A stretch of 64,000 bases of DNA from Candidatus Omnitrophota bacterium (GTDB lineage: Bacteria; Omnitrophota; Gorgyraeia; Zapsychrales; Zapsychraceae), in the NCBI GenBank assembly GCA_020632495.1, contig JACKFL010000005.1, forward strand, positions 930,001-994,000, written 5' to 3'. This document shows, in pieces, positions 60,201 to 64,000 of this stretch (position 1 is its first letter; every line of letters begins with the position of its first letter). The position numbers were made by a program, and so were the translations under genes. Below the pieces are notes generated by a model that did no database searches, was not told the DNA's origin, and was given only the letters and a program-made list of their open reading frames with translations.

Positions 60201-63200
60201 CGGCAACACCAGTACCGCCTCAAATTGGTCAGCCACCGAGGCGGCTTGCGGCGGTGGTACCCCTGCGGCGGTGCCGTCGGCCAACGAAATCGCCGTCTTT
60301 ACCAATTCGTGTGTCAACAACGCCACCGTGGACGCCACCTTTAACGTCGGCGGTATCCTCATTGAATCGGGTCACACCGGGACCATTACACCGAACGCCC
60401 TGATTGACGTCGACGGACCTTTTAACATGAACGGCGGGACCATCGACTTCAGCGTCAACGATACCGATATCACCATCAGCGGAAACGTGACCATTAACGC
60501 GGGCAGTGTGACGGCGGGGACGGGATCACTAACGCTGGACGGGGATTTACTTTATTACGATATCAGTGATACGGATTTCGGTTCGGTGTATATCGGTTCC
60601 ACCGCCAACACGATCACACTGACCTCCACACTGCTTGCCAGCGAGGTGAATATCGTGAGCGGCAATACACTGTTTACGGACGGGTATGAGGTCGACGTCA
60701 ACGGGAACATCACGATCAACGGGACCCTGGATGCGACCGACGGGACGGACGGGAACACGACCGTTTTTGTCGCCGGGGACTGGGACATGACCAGCGGGGA
60801 TTTTGTAAACACCAACACGACCGTCGCCTTTGACGGGACTTCAAACGTGACCAGCAACGGCAAGCCTTTCAACCACGTGCAAATCGGAACCTCAACGGCG
60901 GGCGGTTCGCTGGCGACGGCCGACGACCTGTATATTGACGGCGACCTGACCGTGGGGACCGCCGCGACCACCACATTCGACATCAGCAACGACACGGTTT
61001 ACAGTTCGGCCAATTTTGACCTGGGCAATCTCGATACGTTCACCGTCACCAGCGGAACCGTACAATTCGACGGGACCGTCTTGCAAACTGTGGCCAGCGA
61101 GAGCAATACGTATAATGTCCTGGAGGTGACCAACCAGTCGGCATTCGGGGTTAATTTCACCGAGGCATTCACCACCGCTGATCTGGTGGCGACGATACAG
61201 GATGTCAGGATGCAGTTCTTGCAGTCGACCACTTTCACGGTCACCGGAAGCCTTAACCTCGTCGGGGTCCTCAACGGGGAAGTGGTCCTCAACAGCATCG
61301 ACGGCAGCACCCAGTTTGTCCTGGACGTCACCAACCAGGACCAGCAGGTCGAATACGTAAAGGTTGCCAATTCGGACGCGGCCAGTTTCGATATCACGGC
61401 GTACAACTCGGTCGATGACGGGGGCAATGATAACGGCGGATCATCCCCGTTTTGGATCTTCCCTGATCCGGACGGGTTCGGAACGATCGCGTTTACCGTA
61501 GCCGGCAACAATAATTTCACCGTTCCCTGCGGTGTGACCGATATCACGGTCAAGGCCTGGGGCGGCGGCGGCGGTGGCGGTGCCGGCGGTAGCGTCGGCG
61601 CCGGTGGGGCAGGTGGCGGTGCGGCCTATGCGGAGGCAGAATTATCCGTAGCGCCGGGTGAAGTCTTGACGGTTCATGTCGGCGGCGGCGGCACGGGAGG
61701 ATCAACGGCCGGGAATGCCGGCGGCGGAGGCGGTGGCGGCGGCCGGTCTGAGGTGGAACGCTCGGCGACGCCGTTAATCGTGGCCGGCGGTGGCGGCGGC
61801 GGCGGCGGCGGCGACAACTCATCGGCGACAGCCGGTGGCGCGGGGGGAGCCGGCGGCGGGGCGACCGGTATCGACGGCAGCGATTCCAGCACCAGCGGCG
61901 GCGGCGGGGGAGGAACCACATCCGGCGCCAGCGGCAGCGGCGGTGCGGCAGGGACCGGCGGGGAAAACGACGGGGTCGCCGGTGATCTGGAGACGGGTGG
62001 CGACGGCGCCAACGGTGGCGGCGGCGGCAACGGTACTGGCAGCGGCGCGGCGGGCGGGGCGACCAACGGCGGGACCGCCGGTTCGGGGGTCAATAATTAC
62101 GGGTCCGGCGGTGGTGGCGGTTCCGGACGTTATGGCGGCGGCGGCGGTTCCAGCGCGCTCGGCGGGAATGCCGGCGGTGGCGGCGGGGGAGGCGGTTCGT
62201 CATATACGACGGGGTCGTCTACTTCGACGACGGACGGCTCCGGGACCTCGGCCGGGAACAACGCGGACAGTGACTACGCCGGGAGTGCCGGGATGGGCGG
62301 CGCGGCGGGCGGGTTAGGAGCCGCCGGGACATCCGGGAACAGCGGACGGGTGGTTATTACTTATGTGGCCTCGGCGGTGGATGTTTTCGGAGTTTCTGAT
62401 CTGACGGATAATACGACCATCGTTCTGGCGATTGAAGGAACATTGTGCTCCGGATTCAGCGGGCCGGTCCTGGCCGGTTCGTTCGCTATTCAGAATGCCC
62501 CGATATTCAGCGGGGACACGATTACGGCTTGGGCCGAGGACGGCGACGGGGATATCGCCGCGGCTGATGAGGCGACCGGCGTTACCCGGTGGGACGGGGT
62601 CGGTGCTATTACAAATCTTACCGTCAACCGGCATGTCCTGAGTATCGGAAGCGCGGACAACGCGACGATTACCGTCGCCGATATGTCCCACTACGATAAC
62701 AACAACGACGAAGACATCATGTACGGGATCTCCGGAAATGTGATGCAGGTGGACTTTAACAATTCCTATACCGACGAATCACTCAACATCATCAGCGGTA
62801 ATACACTACAGGTTTTGACCGGCTTCGGTGCGGTCGCCCATGATGTGGATATCAACGGTGTGCTGGACCTTGACGGAACGTTCGGATTCAGCGGCGACTG
62901 GGATTCCACCGGCGGTACCCTGGCTGCCGCGACAACCTCCACGGTGACCGTACAGGGGACCATGGACCAAAGCATTATCAGCGCCACGGAATCTTTCTAT
63001 AATCTGGTCATCAATAATACCGGTGCCCCGGGCAGCGACGATATTACTCTGGCCGACGCGCTGGATGTAAACGGAAGTCTGTCCATCACCGACGGTGATT
63101 TGGACGCTAACACCAATGACGTGCAGATCAACGTCGGCAGCAACTGGGTGATGGGCGGGTCCGGATCGTTTGATGAAGGGACATCCACGGTTGTTTTTGA

Positions 63201-63828
63201 CGCGGCCACCGGTTCGGCCACTATTACGTCGTCCTCTGAATCGTTCTATAATATCAATTTTGCGAGTTCCGGCGCGGGCACGGCCACGTTCGTTCTCCAG
63301 GACGCGCTCGGCGTGGAGGGCACGCTGGTGTTGACTACCGGCACGCTGGACGCTAACATTTCCGGTGATTACGCCGTCAGCCTCAATGGAAACTGGCGCA
63401 ACAACGGCGGGACCTTCGCGGCACGGGCCGGGACGGTCACGCTGACCGGAGGTGACCAGGCCGTTTACGGATCGACAATCTTTTACAGTCTGACCAAGAC
63501 CGACGTCGCCGATGACACGGACGTCACGTTGACATTCGAGACCGGATCGACGCAAGGCATCACCGGTACGCTGACCCTGGACGGCGTCGATGCCGACGAC
63601 CGGATCATACTCGACAACACCGGTACCGCGACACGGTTCAATCTGAATGTCGTCAATTATTCGCCGGTATTGTCCTATCTTGTTGTGTCCAATTCCGAGG
63701 CGTTGGGAAATGACATTACCGCCAATAATTCCTCGGACCTGAGCAACAATGACAGCGGCGAAGGGTCTCCCATGTGGATCTTTCCCGGCAACGGCCCCAA
63801 ACGCGGGGCAATTATCATGGTCGATTAA
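54235..63828 (+). CDS. Giant secreted repeat protein with two glycine-rich domains, about 3197 aa
   Basis: The start at 54235 gives a signal peptide (MRLFKHNFRLTVWGLVLATC to about AYAA). The protein is rich in Thr, Gly, Asn, Asp and very poor in Lys and Cys, with beta-strand repeats of the type DLDINGTLTIDGGTLDVN, as in extracellular adhesins. Two glycine-rich domains (about residues 1211-1512 and 2415-2710) open with FSVPCGVTSIVVKAWGGGGG and are Gly_rich_2-like. A module of about 1200 residues is duplicated, with the VGSDENQSL-type block present three times (near 300, 1605 and 2803). No LPxTG, PEP-CTERM or barrel anchor is seen. It is likely a surface or matrix protein. Confidence 0.85.
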   Translation: MRLFKHNFRLTVWGLVLATCLAAVWVGRAYAAGQTYNFVGVNQANSGDGTNPIATEHDSDQFPWDAAGDQNDNQEATNGDYGFIDADDTAQWVTDDPGLLDIMVTRFEFYIQEPIAILNNIHIRWSGNTDDANNINHFMWAHQTGTSEFAAANWDQLGGATQINQDVDTDVARDITTGFATYVNATTGAFVFAVSEAQTSADMRINYVEIVTETAIDISGPSDLADSTSVAVAVNGAVQPETGVVLNGSFSIEDVIDIPFDAVITVWAVVGSDANESTAVAKATGLADITGMTLNRHVLSVGSDENQSLSMTELAQYENSDDNNVMFEVTGSLLIVDADSVYSDEALNILAGNTFSLISAEDVETYDLTVAGTMGTGGYVQANDVTVSGSFGLADYLTANDVTVTGMMTVGGTIGVGGSWDVSGVFSRADTTITFTSTSAETITTGGYGFYDIDFNGSGGSWVLQDDLDITGSLVISQGTLDAKTGAANTITVGSYWTNTGAFEARDSSVILNSTATVNVTSGGDAFYDVSFDGSTGTYILADALDVNNDLMLNSGTLDVNASGNYMINVAGDWLSTSNFLARTGTVTFDATAGAPTITSNADPFYNLSFDDGGNNRNFTLQDDLDINGTLTIDGGTLDVNSSGDYTINIAGNWTDNDTFTARNGLVIFDGDDQSVTTSETFYDFSKSVTVTGTLTVAAGATITVGGAMSLSGAPGQLLGLASDSGGSAFTFDVSGGTQTVTYVSVKDSNASSNDINAVLSEDRGGNDNGSGTPEWVFLNARYWVGSPGGNTSDTNSWAGMEGACGSGPAAVPTTAEVAIFTSSCTNNATVDAAFNVGGIELQSGYSGTVTTNALVDVNGPFSISGGTWDTNTNDTNMNVSNNYIVLGGTVDSGTGVLTLDGTQIINDSAGGMDLGNVVIAARVTMINDLTAASLTINSSNRLITRGYDIDLNGAADLNGTLNATNGVGGNTTINVTGDWDVTGGTFTNTNTTVIFDGNSDVTSAGSSFNHVQIGTSTAGGILTTSDDMDINGDLTVGSAASTTLNISNDTLYIGGNLDFANLDTFTVTNSTVEFDGNVAQTVASNSLTYNVIEVSNATFDGVSFTEAFTTDDLVGYEPNTTMKFQQSTTFTITGSLSLVGNNVVSISLNSIDDSTQFTFNSTTGHQRVEYVRVAHSNAAGFNITAENSTDNGGNDNGTGTPEWIFLDPDGYGQTIFTTAGTGTFSVPCGVTSIVVKAWGGGGGGGGGGSLGDGGEGGGGAYVAAAYTVTPGETLTVHVGGGGTGGGTVSGGGGGGGGGGRSELSRGSTVLLTAGGGGGGGGGDNSSATEGGDGGAGGGTTGTSGSASSNANGGTGGTTSGGSGSGGTGGTGGANSGTAGGFNSGGDGGNGGGGGNGTGSGAAGGETNGGDGGLGAAGAYAGAYGAGGGGGSGRYGGGGGSSAQASDAGGGGGGGGSSYVIGASPSTVDGSGTMAGNNMDDDYSGDAGRGGDGGGLNSTGTDGTTGRIVITYIAEAVDISGTSDLSDGTLVKIAVNDMLCTPQGTVNSGAWSIENAPVGASEVATIWAEDGDGDIATADEATSVAIWDGVGTMTGMILNRHQLTLGSNDNQTFTLYDLSLYTNSDDEDVMHMTTSGTTLIVDGDGSYTDDVLRILSGNTLTVSSPDGIITHDLDLDGVLTLTGTIALSGDWDSTGGTFTNTGSTVTFNGASADQNITPNGENFYNLVISNTASAGSDDVIPDETLDVNGTFTITDGDLDLAANSVGMTVSGDFVGTGGTITGTGTITFDATTSRTVASNSVSLPNVDFDGSSGTWVLEEGLDVNGTLKLSDGTLDTNVSENNTVRVAGAWINRGGTFVERAGTVVLDGNDQELIGSEDFYNLTKAVTIAGTLTFDSTGSFTVANTLNLSGISGQELGLVSSNPGSDWYIAVNGGQQIASFVNVRDSEVVGTSGNDILGVLSVDGGGNDTADPSPHWLFVNSYYWVGTAGGNTSTASNWSATEAACGGGTPAAVPSANEIAVFTNSCVNNATVDATFNVGGILIESGHTGTITPNALIDVDGPFNMNGGTIDFSVNDTDITISGNVTINAGSVTAGTGSLTLDGDLLYYDISDTDFGSVYIGSTANTITLTSTLLASEVNIVSGNTLFTDGYEVDVNGNITINGTLDATDGTDGNTTVFVAGDWDMTSGDFVNTNTTVAFDGTSNVTSNGKPFNHVQIGTSTAGGSLATADDLYIDGDLTVGTAATTTFDISNDTVYSSANFDLGNLDTFTVTSGTVQFDGTVLQTVASESNTYNVLEVTNQSAFGVNFTEAFTTADLVATIQDVRMQFLQSTTFTVTGSLNLVGVLNGEVVLNSIDGSTQFVLDVTNQDQQVEYVKVANSDAASFDITAYNSVDDGGNDNGGSSPFWIFPDPDGFGTIAFTVAGNNNFTVPCGVTDITVKAWGGGGGGGAGGSVGAGGAGGGAAYAEAELSVAPGEVLTVHVGGGGTGGSTAGNAGGGGGGGGRSEVERSATPLIVAGGGGGGGGGDNSSATAGGAGGAGGGATGIDGSDSSTSGGGGGGTTSGASGSGGAAGTGGENDGVAGDLETGGDGANGGGGGNGTGSGAAGGATNGGTAGSGVNNYGSGGGGGSGRYGGGGGSSALGGNAGGGGGGGGSSYTTGSSTSTTDGSGTSAGNNADSDYAGSAGMGGAAGGLGAAGTSGNSGRVVITYVASAVDVFGVSDLTDNTTIVLAIEGTLCSGFSGPVLAGSFAIQNAPIFSGDTITAWAEDGDGDIAAADEATGVTRWDGVGAITNLTVNRHVLSIGSADNATITVADMSHYDNNNDEDIMYGISGNVMQVDFNNSYTDESLNIISGNTLQVLTGFGAVAHDVDINGVLDLDGTFGFSGDWDSTGGTLAAATTSTVTVQGTMDQSIISATESFYNLVINNTGAPGSDDITLADALDVNGSLSITDGDLDANTNDVQINVGSNWVMGGSGSFDEGTSTVVFDAATGSATITSSSESFYNINFASSGAGTATFVLQDALGVEGTLVLTTGTLDANISGDYAVSLNGNWRNNGGTFAARAGTVTLTGGDQAVYGSTIFYSLTKTDVADDTDVTLTFETGSTQGITGTLTLDGVDADDRIILDNTGTATRFNLNVVNYSPVLSYLVVSNSEALGNDITANNSSDLSNNDSGEGSPMWIFPGNGPKRGAIIMVD
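56577..59100 (+). repeat. Long internal duplication in the giant gene, copy A
   Basis: It encodes YWVGSPGGNTSDTNSW, the first glycine-rich domain and LTLGSNDNQTF in this order. The same order recurs at about 60178-62700 with an offset of about 3.6 kb and clear but diverged protein identity. Confidence 0.8.
60178..62700 (+). repeat. Long internal duplication in the giant gene, copy B
   Basis: YWVGTAGGNTSTASNW, the second glycine-rich domain and LSIGSADNATI match copy A in order. The differences are spread evenly, so the duplication is not recent. Confidence 0.8.
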
Positions 63829-64000
63829 TCCGGGGCCGTCTTTCTCATTGCCCTGCCGAACCACGCGGAGTAAAATACCATACATATGGATATTTACTCC
63901 CGCACCCAACCCGTTCCATCGTCTATTCAAGATTCGACATTCCGGTGTAATACGTTAAGACCTAGAAGTATTTTTCTTCCTTATGTTATGATGCTGGTCT
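63829..64000. other. Downstream non-coding end of window
   Basis: An imperfect hairpin (GGAGTAAAATACC at 63867 with GGATATTTACTCC ending at 63900) may end the giant transcript. No gene start is visible before the window ends. Confidence 0.4.

Noticed and set aside
1..64000. CRISPR array
   Set aside because: No series of short identical repeats with unique spacers was found; repeats in the window are pairs or within the giant gene.

Overview
The window is a chromosomal stretch of a Gram-negative bacterium. SecA, apolipoprotein N-acyltransferase (Lnt), an LpxL-like acyltransferase, LpxD and several lipobox proteins imply an inner and an outer membrane with lipid A. Host DNA is GC-rich, with an AT-rich insert at about 15.5-24.3 kb. 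The gene mix (membrane pyrophosphatase, a spermidine-synthase domain fused to membrane segments, a DUF3568 lipoprotein, a giant glycine-rich secreted protein, an orphan PAS protein next to PtsI) recalls uncultured lineages such as Candidatus Omnitrophota. That placement is inference from memory of such genomes, not a search.

Layout. 1-8.2 kb: a tightly packed plus-strand run (secA 3' end, two membrane proteins, lnt, a membrane-anchored response regulator, an LpxL-like gene, a Ca2+/cation antiporter, DUF502, a Gph-like phosphatase), mostly envelope functions. 8.2-15.3 kb: a 26-residue basic peptide with its own promoter and terminator, hppA, a spermidine-synthase fusion, an NSS-family transporter and a DUF3568 lipoprotein. 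15.46 kb: tRNA-Phe, into which an 8.8-kb integrative element (15489-24326) has inserted. It has 42-bp att repeats, an excisionase, a tyrosine integrase and defence-like cargo: two HEPN-motif proteins (one Abi_2/AbiF with a probable cis ncRNA), the mobile mystery protein A/B (Xre-Fic) pair with phased operators, and a minus-strand group of immunity/lipoprotein-like genes. 24.3-27.5 kb: a secreted protein, a TPR membrane protein and purN.

27.5-32.7 kb holds the most unusual gene: a 1369-residue FtsH-like membrane protease with four tandem AAA+ modules before a single M41 zinc-protease domain. It is translationally coupled to a lipoprotein gene and has a perfect 14-bp palindrome between its predicted -35 and -10. 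Then come eno, ftsB, a four-helix-bundle gene flanked by inverted repeats, tRNA-fMet, and tandem hairpin repeats.

36-42.4 kb: lpxD, an RNA polymerase omega-like protein, a lysine-rich peptide, and a cluster of small RNA-binding proteins (three degenerate cold-shock domains, an RRM protein, IF-1, a mini zinc-finger protein), then a PAS protein and PtsI. 42.6-54 kb: ABC-F ATPase, RarA, GNAT, a cysteine-rich secreted protein directly followed by a DsbA-like oxidoreductase, DUF2306, beta-carbonic anhydrase, DUF486 and two unknowns. 54.2-63.8 kb: one about 3197-residue secreted protein built from about 3.6-kb duplicated blocks with two glycine-rich domains. No rRNA operon, CRISPR array or recognisable transposase gene was seen.
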